Source: Aphanothece hegewaldii CCALA 016
Lineage (GTDB): Bacteria > Cyanobacteriota > Cyanobacteriia > Cyanobacteriales > Microcystaceae
Direction of reading: 5' to 3'
Assembly: GCF_003007785.1 (NCBI RefSeq)
Contig: NZ_PXOH01000005.1
Location: 62,001 to 126,000 of the forward strand
DNA: 64,000 nt
Within the stretch, counting starts at the first letter, position 1. Each line of letters starts with the position of its first letter. The notes under the pieces were generated by a model. The model ran no database searches. It had not been told where the DNA came from and saw only the letters and a program-made list of their open reading frames with translations. Positions 27,830-36,575 of the stretch are shown piece after piece. A program made the translations under genes and the position numbers.

Positions 27830-30757
27830 TTACACTGCCCCAAAGATTTTTTCTAAACTATCTTTTAACGTATCTTCCATGACAATTTGATTGTCATAAA
27901 TAACAATTACTTTGGCTAAAGTGGGTAACCCATTTTGATCAGCTACTATGTATATAGGTTCTACATATAATAACGATTGTTCAATAGGAATAATCAAAAG
28001 ATTACCTTGTAATACTTTTGAGCCTTCTCGATTCCATAGAGAAATCTGTTGAGAAATAGTAGGATTTTGATTAATGAGGGCTTCTAATTGATTTGGTCCA
28101 TAAACCAATTGTTGTTTAGGAAATTGATATAGTAATAATTTGCCATAATTGGGTGTATCAGATCGCGCAGCTAACCAACCAATTAAATTAGGGCGACTGG
28201 TTGGGGTATAAGGTTGCAATAAGACAAATTCTTCTGAGGGTTCTTCTGGCAATCTCATAATTAAATGATAAGGTTTGACTTCTTGTTGTTCATTTCCATA
28301 AATTTCTATCGGAATTTGCCATTGATCCTCACGATTATAAAAAACTTGTGGATCGATCATGTGATAAGTTAATAAATGCTCGGCTTGAGTTCTAAAAAAA
28401 TCTTCGGGATAGCGGAGATGAATTTGTAAATTTTTGGGCATAGCCGCTAGGGGTTTAAATAATTCTGGTAAGATTTTTTTCCAAGTTTGTATAATGGGAT
28501 CTTGTTCATCTGCGATGTAAAAGTTGACTGTACCGTTATAAGCATCAATGACCACTTTGACTGAATTACGAATATAATTAAAATTAAATTTACCTGGATC
28601 AGAATATGGATAACGATCGCTGATTGTATATGCGTCTAAAATCCAAAAAAGTTTACTATTATTCGAGATTTGGGTTTCATTGCTAATATCAGCCGCCACA
28701 AGATAGGGATTTTGATCATAGTTTAAAAAAGGTGCAATCGCTCTTACTCTTTCTGTAATATTTCGGCGAAATAAAAGTTTAGTTTGAGGTGTAAAGTCTT
28801 TATTAAAAAGCATTTGCCAGTCTTTTAAATAAGTAGCAAATAAACCTCTTGTTATCGGCGAACCTATAGCAATTCCACCCGTTCCATCATAAATATTATA
28901 AGTGTTCTCATCACCATTGGGGAAATCAAATTCTTTGACTTTTGTCGAAGTAATTACATAATTATTCGTTAATTCACCAAAATAAATTCTTGGTTTGCTT
29001 ATCGGAATACTTTGTTGTACTAATTTACTAGAAGTTCGTAACGCTCCTGGTTCTTCTGCGGTTCCAATATCTTTAACAAAGTAATATGGTAAACCTCCTT
29101 CATCAGCTAAATTAACAGGAGAAAGCGTAAAACCATAACCATGAGTATACACTAAATGTTCGTTTACCCACGTTCTAGCAGACTCTGGTAAAGCAGTATA
29201 ATCTAATTCTCTTGCGGCAATAATAATTTGTTGTTTTTCACTAATAAAAGGATCATCTTGTTGTTGTGATTGAAATTTAATCGGATAGCGATCAACATCA
29301 GCATCAGGAAACTTATAATAAAGTCTAATCTGTTGTAATTGACGATTTGCTTCTAATAAAGGTCGTGAATTCCACAGACTAATATTATTTATAGTTAGCT
29401 CATTATTTTGTAATACTTGTGGCGTAATATCTCCAATTGGATTAAAAACTTTTGCTTCAATTTTATCTAATGAAAAAGCTGTTCTTGTACTAGAAATAGA
29501 CCGAGATATATAAGGTTTTTCTTTTTCGAGTTCATTGGGTTCTACAATAATTTTTTGGACAGAATCTCTTAAAAGTATGCCAAAAAACATAAAACCCAAA
29601 TATAAAATTATAGGAATTAGAGCTAAAATTATGCTTTTTTTGTGAGAGAGCGGATAAAAGACTTTTCTTAACAGGTTTCTTCCTGTTATAGCTTTCCAAA
29701 AGAAACAAATACTCGCAAATATAGCAATAAAACTTAAAATAATTTCTACATATTGTTGAACACGAATATCAGTAAAACTTGCACCATAAACTATTCCTGT
29801 TGTTGAATAAACTAATTGAAAACGTTCTAAAATATGTCGTAATGCTAGGAGTGCCATTAAGCTACCCCAAAGTAAACATAAATGATGCAATTGCTCACGA
29901 GTAAGACCTAGAAATTTACCTTGAGATAGACTATCAGCAGAGAGAAAATAAATTAAACAAACAGATATAATAGTCGTTAATAATAAACCTTCTATCCAAG
30001 TATCAAGTAATTGCCAAAAAGGAATTGTAAAAATATAAAAACTTATATCTTTGCTAAATTGAGGATCAATATTATTAAATAAAGTTGCATTTAAAAATTT
30101 AAGAATAATTTCCCAGTTCAAAGCAAATAATAAACCAAAAAGACTACTTAATAAAATCGAAATTGCTCTTAAAGTCCATTTTGTACTTAATATTACAGAA
30201 ATAATAATTGTAGTAACAATAGCTAATTTTCTTCCATCTGTTATTAAATCTTTTCCAACTTGCCTTAACCATAAAAAACTAAAAGGTGTTGATTGAGATA
30301 CTTTAATATTAGGTAGATAATAATCGGGTGTCCAAACTCGGTAAATAATTTGGGCATAGCCTAAAATAATTAACCCGAGCCAAATTGTCATGACTCCCAC
30401 TAATATTAGTAACCAAGGAAAACGAATCTCAAAAAACTGAGATTTAATCAATGGTTTTTCTATCGGTTGTATTGAACCATCTATCATCTTCTCATATCTT
30501 TTTGGCTTCTCATATAAAACCCATTTCCATCGCTGGGCAACCGATAAATTATTTAATAAAAACCATAAAGAAAATAAACCTATACTAAATCCTAAAAGCA
30601 ACTGCCAAAATAACTTTTTTAGAAAAACGCTTAGATAATCTACCTCTTGAAACCAGAGAAATTCAATACAGAACTTATTGAGGAGAACTAAGATTAGTAT
30701 TAGTCCCAAGATAATGAGGAAAATTTGGGATTCATTAAATTTTAACCGTCTTAGCAT
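27830..30757 (-). CDS. UPF0182 family membrane protein
   Basis: A 975-residue protein of the COG1615/UPF0182 family, found in cyanobacteria, Actinobacteria and some Firmicutes, with no known function. The N-terminal 380 residues have about seven hydrophobic helices, starting at FLIILGLILILVLLNKFCIE. The rest is a large, presumably extracytoplasmic domain. Typical family segments are EFLWFQEVDYLSVF, NLADEGGLPYYFVKDIG, PRIYFGELTNNYV and LRYPEDFFRTQAEHL. The gene appears complete, with ATG at 30757 and ordinary codon use. The region upstream is a long AT-rich gap. Confidence 0.92.
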   Translation of the reverse strand: MLRRLKFNESQIFLIILGLILILVLLNKFCIEFLWFQEVDYLSVFLKKLFWQLLLGFSIGLFSLWFLLNNLSVAQRWKWVLYEKPKRYEKMIDGSIQPIEKPLIKSQFFEIRFPWLLILVGVMTIWLGLIILGYAQIIYRVWTPDYYLPNIKVSQSTPFSFLWLRQVGKDLITDGRKLAIVTTIIISVILSTKWTLRAISILLSSLFGLLFALNWEIILKFLNATLFNNIDPQFSKDISFYIFTIPFWQLLDTWIEGLLLTTIISVCLIYFLSADSLSQGKFLGLTREQLHHLCLLWGSLMALLALRHILERFQLVYSTTGIVYGASFTDIRVQQYVEIILSFIAIFASICFFWKAITGRNLLRKVFYPLSHKKSIILALIPIILYLGFMFFGILLRDSVQKIIVEPNELEKEKPYISRSISSTRTAFSLDKIEAKVFNPIGDITPQVLQNNELTINNISLWNSRPLLEANRQLQQIRLYYKFPDADVDRYPIKFQSQQQDDPFISEKQQIIIAARELDYTALPESARTWVNEHLVYTHGYGFTLSPVNLADEGGLPYYFVKDIGTAEEPGALRTSSKLVQQSIPISKPRIYFGELTNNYVITSTKVKEFDFPNGDENTYNIYDGTGGIAIGSPITRGLFATYLKDWQMLFNKDFTPQTKLLFRRNITERVRAIAPFLNYDQNPYLVAADISNETQISNNSKLFWILDAYTISDRYPYSDPGKFNFNYIRNSVKVVIDAYNGTVNFYIADEQDPIIQTWKKILPELFKPLAAMPKNLQIHLRYPEDFFRTQAEHLLTYHMIDPQVFYNREDQWQIPIEIYGNEQQEVKPYHLIMRLPEEPSEEFVLLQPYTPTSRPNLIGWLAARSDTPNYGKLLLYQFPKQQLVYGPNQLEALINQNPTISQQISLWNREGSKVLQGNLLIIPIEQSLLYVEPIYIVADQNGLPTLAKVIVIYDNQIVMEDTLKDSLEKIFGAV

Positions 30758-31183
30758 AGTTGTGAAAAATATATTATTAATTAGATCTTGTTATGAGTCG
30801 ATAAAACCTAGTTTATATTTTGAGCTACTCATACTCTACATTTAAAAAAAATTTTGCTCACTCAGTACATATATCTTAATCAAAATGGAGTAAATACTCA
30901 GCCTCTTTAAAGTTCTTTAATATAATATGAAGTATTGTAAAGTTTTTGTCTCATTCTGAATATAGTCTTTAAGATAAAAATTAAAGAAATAAAATTTTTT
31001 GAGGGTTAAAGTTTAAAAAGATTAAGTTTGAAATGTCTAAGGTAAACACGAAATCAATTATAGACTAATCACAATCGTTTTTGATCTATATATTTGTTGT
31101 GTTTTTGGCTTCTATCTTATTTTTTTAAAGGACAGCAAGACAACTGAATAGAGTTAAGCCAATCATTGTAAGAGGACGGTCTA
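30758..31183. other. AT-rich intergenic region, no gene seen
   Basis: These 426 bases separate the divergent UPF0182 and zinc-finger genes. All frames are closed by frequent stops. The stretch is very AT-rich with long A and T runs. GAGGA lies 8 bases before ATG 31184 and is the ribosome-binding site of the zinc-finger gene. Promoters for both flanking genes must be here, but no confident -35/-10 pair could be picked. Confidence 0.6.
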
Positions 31184-31378
31184 ATGTATGAGGATTTTAC
31201 ATACATCACAGATGAAAGCTTTCTCTCTAACTATTGGTTAGAAGAACAAGTCATCTGTCACCACTGCAAAGGAAGAAAAAAAGTGTATTTAGAAAACAGT
31301 TCCGAGGTGATGTGTGAAGTATGTAAAGGCAGTGGGATGATTAAACGAAGATATCAACAACAATTAGTAAATCAATAA
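31184..31378 (+). CDS. Small zinc-ribbon protein (DnaJ-type CxxCxG motifs)
   Basis: A 64-residue protein with two CxxC pairs, CHHCKGRKKV (about residues 26-35) and CEVCKGSGMI (about 46-55), each in the CxxCxG form of the DnaJ central zinc domain. One zinc could be held by the four cysteines. The N-terminus is acidic and aromatic (YEDFTYITDESFLSNYW). GAGGA upstream supports ATG 31184, and a strong terminator follows at 31431-31450, so it forms its own small transcription unit. It may bind protein or RNA; the family is not named with certainty. Confidence 0.75.
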   Translation: MYEDFTYITDESFLSNYWLEEQVICHHCKGRKKVYLENSSEVMCEVCKGSGMIKRRYQQQLVNQ

Positions 31379-31430
31379 AAACGCCACACAAAATACAGAT
31401 TTTGACTGAATAAGCGAGGGAACTAAATAG

Positions 31431-31450
31431 GGATGGGTTTGATCCCATCC
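31431..31450 (+). terminator. Rho-independent terminator after the zinc-ribbon gene
   Basis: GGATGGG (31431-31437) pairs perfectly with CCCATCC (31444-31450) around the loop TTTGAT and is followed at once by TTTTT. This is a textbook intrinsic terminator for the rightward gene. Confidence 0.9.
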
Positions 31451-31474
31451 TTTTTCATCTCTATAGGTTAATGC

Positions 31475-31555
31475 TTAAACGTTATAATATTTGGCGAGAT
31501 TGGTTTTAGCCAAGACAGCAAAAGCAGCATTTTTGGTAAAACCAATTTGAGCCAT
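31475..31555 (-). CDS. Possible 26-residue ORF containing an inverted repeat
   Basis: From ATG 31555 a minus-strand frame reads MAQIGFTKNAAFAVLAKTNL and ends six residues later at 31475. No ribosome-binding site is visible. The segment contains the inverted repeat ATTGGTTTTA / TAAAACCAAT (31499-31508 and 31537-31546), so it may be only a structured leader of ycf46 or a gene remnant. The coding call is weak. Confidence 0.2.
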   Translation of the reverse strand: MAQIGFTKNAAFAVLAKTNLAKYYNV

Positions 31556-31588
31556 AATTAAAGATTAAGAAAAAATACCCGACAAGCT

Positions 31589-33103
31589 ATGGGCTTTAGT
31601 GAAGAGTTTGAACTGTTACTACGGGCTTGCTATCCTTTAATCTATGTTCCCACACTTGAAGAGGAACGACTAGAAAAAGCGATCGCCGATTGTGCGAAAC
31701 AAATGGGCAACCGTTCGGTTTACGTGTGGGATTTTGTCGATGGTTATCACGACAACCCGAATAATGAAGGAGTAGGAAAACGCAATCCCTTACAAGCCTT
31801 AGAATACCTAGAAAAACTCCCAACTAATGCGGGCGGTATCTTTATTTTTCGAGATTTTCAGCGTTTTTTAGAAGATGTCTCTATTTCCCGAAAACTGCGT
31901 AATTTAGCGCGTAGTCTCAAAGCACAACCCAAAAATATTATTTTAATTTCCCCGACGGTTCAAATTCCCCAAGACTTAACCGAAGTTCTCACCGTTGTAG
32001 ATTTTCCCCTTCCTACCGCCACAGAAATTAAAAGCGAAATTCAACGCTTAATTCTATCCACAGGACAATCATTATCTGATAAACTCACTGATGAATTAGT
32101 ACGGGCAGCCCAAGGGTTATCATTAGAACGAATTCGCCGCGTTTTAAGTCGTTGTCTCGCCAGTCACGGCAAAATTGAACCCGAAGACGTAGAACTGATT
32201 TTAGAAGAAAAACGCCAATCAATCCGACAAACACAAATTCTAGATTACTATCCCGCTACCGAACAAATCACCGATATTGGCGGTTTAGATAACCTCAAAG
32301 ACTGGTTATTACGACGCGGTGGCGCATTCACCGAAAGGGCGCGGGCATATGGTTTACCCCATCCCAGAGGTTTACTCCTCGTCGGTATACAAGGAACGGG
32401 AAAATCACTCACCGCGAAAGCCATTTCTCACCATTGGCATTTACCCTTACTACGGTTAGACGTAGGGCGATTATTTGGGGGATTAGTGGGCGAATCAGAA
32501 TCTCGTACCCGACAAATGATTAATCTAGCGGAAGCCCTATCCCCTTGTGTACTGTGGATTGACGAAATTGATAAAGCCTTTGCTGGCGTGGATGGCAGGG
32601 GTGACGGTGGTACAACTAGCCGAGTTTTTGGGACTTTTATTAACTGGTTAGCAGAAAAACAATCCTCGGTTTTTGTCGTAGCCACTGCGAATAATATTCA
32701 AGCTTTGCCGCCAGAGATGTTAAGAAAAGGGCGTTTTGATGAAATCTTTTTTGTCGGTTTACCCAACCAAGAGGAACGCGAAGCCATTTTTACCGTCCAT
32801 TTATCTCGGTTGCGTCCGCACAACCTGAAAAATTACGATATAAAACGTTTGGCTTATGAAACGCCAGATTTTTCGGGGGCTGAAATTGAGCAAACCATCG
32901 TCGAAGCAATGCACATCGGGTTTAGTCAAAATCGTGACTTTACAATTGATGATATTCTAGAAGCCGCTAGTCAAATGATTCCCCTTGCTCGAACTGCACA
33001 AGAACAAATCGAATTTTTGCAAAACTGGGCAAATTCAGGAAAAGCCCGTTTAGCCTCTAGAGATGGTCGTTTTAACGATCGCATTCAACGTCAATTCAAC
33101 TAA
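31589..33103 (+). CDS. ycf46: Ycf46 family AAA ATPase
   Basis: A 504-residue AAA protein conserved in cyanobacteria and many algal plastid genomes. The N-terminal domain (about 1-225) starts FSEEFELLLRACYPLIYVPT. The AAA module has Walker A GIQGTGKSLTAKAI (about residue 267), Walker B CVLWIDEIDKAFAG, sensor-type VVATANNIQALPPE and the arginine-rich RKGRFDEIFFVGLP. Length is normal. Cyanobacterial Ycf46 has been linked to inorganic carbon use, but its molecular role is open. It is followed 17 bases later by an SH3 protein on the same strand. Confidence 0.93.
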   Translation: MGFSEEFELLLRACYPLIYVPTLEEERLEKAIADCAKQMGNRSVYVWDFVDGYHDNPNNEGVGKRNPLQALEYLEKLPTNAGGIFIFRDFQRFLEDVSISRKLRNLARSLKAQPKNIILISPTVQIPQDLTEVLTVVDFPLPTATEIKSEIQRLILSTGQSLSDKLTDELVRAAQGLSLERIRRVLSRCLASHGKIEPEDVELILEEKRQSIRQTQILDYYPATEQITDIGGLDNLKDWLLRRGGAFTERARAYGLPHPRGLLLVGIQGTGKSLTAKAISHHWHLPLLRLDVGRLFGGLVGESESRTRQMINLAEALSPCVLWIDEIDKAFAGVDGRGDGGTTSRVFGTFINWLAEKQSSVFVVATANNIQALPPEMLRKGRFDEIFFVGLPNQEEREAIFTVHLSRLRPHNLKNYDIKRLAYETPDFSGAEIEQTIVEAMHIGFSQNRDFTIDDILEAASQMIPLARTAQEQIEFLQNWANSGKARLASRDGRFNDRIQRQFN

Positions 33104-33120
33104 ACTAAACTTAAAATAAT

Positions 33121-33576
33121 ATGAATCGTTTATCTGGTTTTTTACAATTTATTATCGGTTTTATCCTCGGAGTTGTCCTTTTAGCGGGAGCATCTGCGGC
33201 GGTTGCTTATGTGATTTTATCGAAAATGTCTTCGCCACCAGATAAACCCCTTTTCGCTGAAGAAAAGAAACAACAAGCATTAGCCAAAAAAGCAACAACA
33301 ACCGAACCCAACAAAGCAGCAACCAACCCAGTTACCGAAGTCAAAAGTTTAGAAGATATTCCCACCGGAACTTATAAAGCTTTTGTATCATGGTCAGATG
33401 GTTTAAGTTTACGGGCCGAACCTAGCACAGAAGCCGCTAGATTAGGTAGTCTTGGTTATAAAGCCGAAATTATGGTTTTAGGAACCAGCGATGATGGAAA
33501 CTGGCAAAGAGTTAAGGTAATTTCGACTAATCAAGAAGGTTGGATTAAAGCCGGAAATATTGAAAAGGTACAATAG
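33121..33576 (+). CDS. Membrane-anchored SH3-domain protein
   Basis: A 151-residue protein with one N-terminal transmembrane helix (FLQFIIGFILGVVLLAGASA and following, about residues 6-32). A Lys/Ala/Thr-rich linker of about 45 residues follows, then a C-terminal bacterial SH3 domain (about 83-150) with GLSLRAEPSTEAARLGSLGY, EIMVLGTSDDGNWQRVKV and QEGWIKAGNI. Bacterial SH3 domains of this type often bind cell-wall material, so the domain is probably periplasmic. Co-transcription with ycf46 is likely from the 17-base gap. The specific role is unknown. Confidence 0.85.
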   Translation: MNRLSGFLQFIIGFILGVVLLAGASAAVAYVILSKMSSPPDKPLFAEEKKQQALAKKATTTEPNKAATNPVTEVKSLEDIPTGTYKAFVSWSDGLSLRAEPSTEAARLGSLGYKAEIMVLGTSDDGNWQRVKVISTNQEGWIKAGNIEKVQ

Positions 33577-33608
33577 TAGGATAAAAATCTCAAAAATAGA
33601 GCGTGTTT

Positions 33609-34088
33609 ATGACAGCACAAATAGATTCATCAATCCAAACTTTGTACGAGCAAGATTATCAGCTATGGCTCAAGGCAACCCTAGAACAACTACGTCAAGG
33701 CAAGTTTTCCTTAGTGGATTGGAAAAACTTAATTGAGGAGTTGGAGACTATGGGAAAAAGCGATAAGCGGGCGATAAAAAGTTTATTAACTAGACTTTTT
33801 GAACACTTACTAAAACTAGCTTATTGGGAAGCTGAACGTGCTTATAATTCTAATAAATGGAAATCTGAAATAACGACTTTTCGAGTTCAAATTAAAGAAC
33901 TTTTAAAAGATAGTCCGAGTCTTAAGCCTTATCTTTTTGAAGTCTTTGAGGAATGCTATCAGAATGCTAGAGAAATTATGGCTCGTTTAATGGGATGTAA
34001 AATAGAATTATTTCCTGCTCAGTCTACCATCTCTATAGAACAAGCTTTAGACAATAACTGGTTTCCGATGGAAAATAATCAATCGTAA
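33609..34088 (+). CDS. DUF29 family protein
   Basis: A 159-residue protein of the DUF29 family, which is common and multicopy in cyanobacteria. Its signature is LYEQDYQLWLKATLEQLRQG, then DWKNLIEELETMGKSDKRAI and LLTRLFEHLLKLAYW, with a C-terminal FPAQSTISIEQALDNNWFP. The fold is all-helical. ATG 33609 is favoured over an in-frame GTG at 33603, because family members begin close to the YEQDY motif. Function is unknown; these genes often move as accessory loci. Confidence 0.88.
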   Translation: MTAQIDSSIQTLYEQDYQLWLKATLEQLRQGKFSLVDWKNLIEELETMGKSDKRAIKSLLTRLFEHLLKLAYWEAERAYNSNKWKSEITTFRVQIKELLKDSPSLKPYLFEVFEECYQNAREIMARLMGCKIELFPAQSTISIEQALDNNWFPMENNQS

Positions 34089-34177
34089 AATATAGGCTTT
34101 AGATTTGCGTAGGCGTTTGGAAAATAAACCCATTTTTTATCAGGATTTAGTCTTATTAAAGCTTTGGAGTAAAAAAA

Positions 34178-34324
34178 ATGCAAAATATTCAATCAAGTCA
34201 AGAAAAATTAGATAAGCTTACTCAACATCTTCCTCAATTAGAAATTGCTGAAAAAAAATTAGAAGAAGCAATCAAAAAAGTAAACATAATCGGTGAAAAA
34301 TGGCAACATGAAAAATATAGCTAA
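34178..34324 (+). CDS. Small coiled-coil protein, 48 residues
   Basis: An open frame of 48 codons runs from ATG 34178 to TAA 34322-34324, with GGAG 8 bases upstream (34166-34169). It encodes a Lys/Glu-rich helix-prone peptide (starts MQNIQSSQEKLDKLTQHLPQ) without membrane segment. It follows the DUF29 gene by 89 bases and converges on hppD 12 bases later. The good ribosome-binding site argues for translation, but no family is recognised. Confidence 0.5.
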   Translation: MQNIQSSQEKLDKLTQHLPQLEIAEKKLEEAIKKVNIIGEKWQHEKYS

Positions 34325-34336
34325 TTCAATAATTAA

Positions 34337-35431
34337 CTATATTATTAAATTCCCACGTTTGATTTGTTCTCTTTCTATCGCTTCAAATAAAGCTCTAAAA
34401 TTACCTTCACCAAAACCTTTTGCTTGCTCTCGTCTTTCAATTAACTCAAAAAAGAAAGTCGGTTTTTCAAAGATAGGTTGTGTAAAAATCTGGAGTAAAA
34501 GAGGATAATTTGTCGAATTTACTAAATTATGATCTATTTCTAAATCAATTAATATTTCTTGTTTAATTAATGCTTCTAATTCTAAAAGTTCAATAATTTT
34601 TTGCTCATTTTTATTAGAAATTTGTTCATAATAATTTTTCGGTACTTTTAAGAAAGAAAGTCCAGCAAGTCTCAAAGATTCAGTTAATTGAACGATTTTA
34701 GATGTTTGTAAAGCGATATGTTGAATGCCAGAACCTTGATTTATATCCAAAAATTCTTGTATTTGAGAATTCGGCGAACTCGGTTCATTAATTGGAATTT
34801 GTACACCACTCACTGGATGTACCATTACTTGAGAATATAATCCAGATTGTTCGGTTTGAATCCTAAAAGATTGTTTTTTCTCAAATTCTAAAACAGTTTC
34901 GTACCAATTTGCTGTGTTTGCTAACTCACCAGAAGCTACATTTAAAACTAAATGATCAATTTTATTAAAATTACTTTGTTGAGTCGGAATATAAGCAATT
35001 TCAGTTAAATTAAGCTCAGGAATAATCGGCGTTTTTCCTTGACGTTCAATTAAAGTATGTTTAAGGTTAGCAGGATTTTTAATTTGACTCCATTTCACAC
35101 GTCCTTCTGATGAAATTCTTTCTTCTATGGGTTCAAAAATCTGAGCATTATTGTTAATTATCTTTTCTAAATCATCGACCGAAAAAGCAATCTCAACAAC
35201 CCCAGAGGGATGTTTTTGTAAAAATTTTGTCACAGGACTAAATAGAGTTAAAGGAGAAGAAAGAACAAAAATAATTGGTGAATTATCTTTATTTCCTACA
35301 TTTCCTACTACTTCAGTTAAGGTGTGGACATTCTCACCACTAGCAATAACCAGAAATCCCATTACATTAACGAACCAGTTTCGCCATTTTTTTGCATCTT
35401 CTACATAAAAATGAACATAATCAATATACAT
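34337..35431 (-). CDS. hppD: 4-Hydroxyphenylpyruvate dioxygenase
   Basis: HPPD converts 4-hydroxyphenylpyruvate to homogentisate, the head-group precursor of tocopherol in cyanobacteria. The 364-residue protein has the two-domain vicinal-oxygen-chelate fold. The iron ligands are visible in IDHLVLNVASGE, SGIQHIALQTS and FFFELIERREQAKGFGEGNF (His, His, Glu). The C-terminal GNFRALFEAIEREQIKRGNL is also conserved. ATG 35431 (MYIDYVHFYVEDA) is preferred over a TTG at 35461, as the family begins near this VHFYV strand. An SDR gene lies 40 bases upstream on the same strand. Confidence 0.93.
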   Translation of the reverse strand: MYIDYVHFYVEDAKKWRNWFVNVMGFLVIASGENVHTLTEVVGNVGNKDNSPIIFVLSSPLTLFSPVTKFLQKHPSGVVEIAFSVDDLEKIINNNAQIFEPIEERISSEGRVKWSQIKNPANLKHTLIERQGKTPIIPELNLTEIAYIPTQQSNFNKIDHLVLNVASGELANTANWYETVLEFEKKQSFRIQTEQSGLYSQVMVHPVSGVQIPINEPSSPNSQIQEFLDINQGSGIQHIALQTSKIVQLTESLRLAGLSFLKVPKNYYEQISNKNEQKIIELLELEALIKQEILIDLEIDHNLVNSTNYPLLLQIFTQPIFEKPTFFFELIERREQAKGFGEGNFRALFEAIEREQIKRGNLII

Positions 35432-35471
35432 AAGCGCATTCTTGATTAACTTGCGATGCAAAAACCATAAA

Positions 35472-36182
35472 TTAAAAGAATAAATGACTATCGGGTTGAA
35501 TATTAATTTCCATTGGAACTGCTTGAGGTTCGGCTGTTATTGCATAATAAATCGCATCGGCCGCAGTTTGAGCAGTTAGCATTTTTTTTCGGTCAACTTT
35601 TAGACTAACATTATCCCAAAATGGGGTATCAATACCACCAAAATAAAATAAAGTGACCTTAATTCCATACCGTTTCACTTCATCGGCTAAACACTTACTA
35701 TAACCAACCATGCCATATTTAGAAGCACAATAAGCCGAAGCCATCGCCATCGGATGTTTACCCAAAATTCCCACGACATTACAAATATGCCCTGAGTGTT
35801 TATCTTTCATCACATTTGCTGCCGCTTGACAAGTATAAAAACTTCCTTTTAGATTGAGATTCAACATTAAATCTAAATCTTCTGGGGTAATTTTGTTGTA
35901 TTGTTTCATCACACCCGCGCCCGCAGCATTGACTAAAACATCGATTTGTCCAAATTGACTCACGGTTTTTTCCATCAAGCTTTCGACTTGGGATAAGTCA
36001 GTAATATCAGTTGGCACCGTTAATACTAAACCTGATGTCGATAACCCAGATGCTAAAGCGGATAACCGTTCCCTATTTCTTGCTGCTAAAACAAGGTTAG
36101 CCCCTGTGGTGCTAAGTTTGTGTGCTAAAGCGGTACCGATGCCACCCGTTGCACCCACGATAACAATGACTTTATTGAGCAT
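35472..36182 (-). CDS. Short-chain dehydrogenase/reductase
   Basis: A 236-residue classical SDR. The NAD(P) loop is VGATGGIGTALAHKL (about residues 8-22), NAAG is in VLVNAAGAGV, and the catalytic Tyr-Lys pair is in ASAYCASKYGMVG (YCASK, about residue 151). The Ser position reads VVGILGK, where the usual catalytic Ser before the Tyr appears to be Gly or Ile, so activity may be altered. Arg at AARNR after the second strand hints at NADPH. The substrate cannot be told. It is upstream of hppD and likely shares its transcript. Confidence 0.85.
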   Translation of the reverse strand: MLNKVIVIVGATGGIGTALAHKLSTTGANLVLAARNRERLSALASGLSTSGLVLTVPTDITDLSQVESLMEKTVSQFGQIDVLVNAAGAGVMKQYNKITPEDLDLMLNLNLKGSFYTCQAAANVMKDKHSGHICNVVGILGKHPMAMASAYCASKYGMVGYSKCLADEVKRYGIKVTLFYFGGIDTPFWDNVSLKVDRKKMLTAQTAADAIYYAITAEPQAVPMEINIQPDSHLFF

Positions 36183-36242
36183 AAACCTTTATATTTCTTT
36201 ACATTTCGTATTTTAGACCAATCTCCAAAGATTTTGCTACAT

Positions 36243-36575
36243 TTACTGCCAATTTTCTCTAGCTTGTTCAAGTACATAACTAGCAACTGCATTAATTTCT
36301 TGTTCTGTTAAACGTTCTTTATATGCTGACATAATACCTTTTCCATTTGTCACAATATCTGTTACTGATAAGAGTGAATCCATTTTAAATTTTTTTAAGT
36401 CTTTTAATTTAAGTGTTTTGCCTCTACGGATGATATTTCCTCCTTTTGGATGACATCCCGCGCAATTAATTTCAAATAGTTTTGCTGAATTGAGTTCATC
36501 GGCAAATGCTAAGTTATTCAGGTTCACTAAGACAACAAGCGTAATGATAAAAATAATTTTAATTAATCTAAACAT
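36243..36575 (-). CDS. Cytochrome c6-like protein
   Basis: A 110-residue secreted c-type cytochrome. A signal peptide (FRLIKIIFIITLVVLVNLNN, cleavage near AFA, about residue 25) precedes the heme site CAGCH (about residues 34-38). The probable axial Met is in GKGIMSAYKERL (GIM, about residue 79). Cytochrome c6 (PetJ) usually has a GKNAMPAF motif here; Pro is replaced by Ser. The C-terminus EINAVASYVLEQARENW is typical of the family. It is a luminal electron carrier, perhaps a c6B/c6C-like isoform rather than the main PetJ donor to photosystem I. It overlaps rsmG by 8 bases. Confidence 0.85.
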   Translation of the reverse strand: MFRLIKIIFIITLVVLVNLNNLAFADELNSAKLFEINCAGCHPKGGNIIRRGKTLKLKDLKKFKMDSLLSVTDIVTNGKGIMSAYKERLTEQEINAVASYVLEQARENWQ

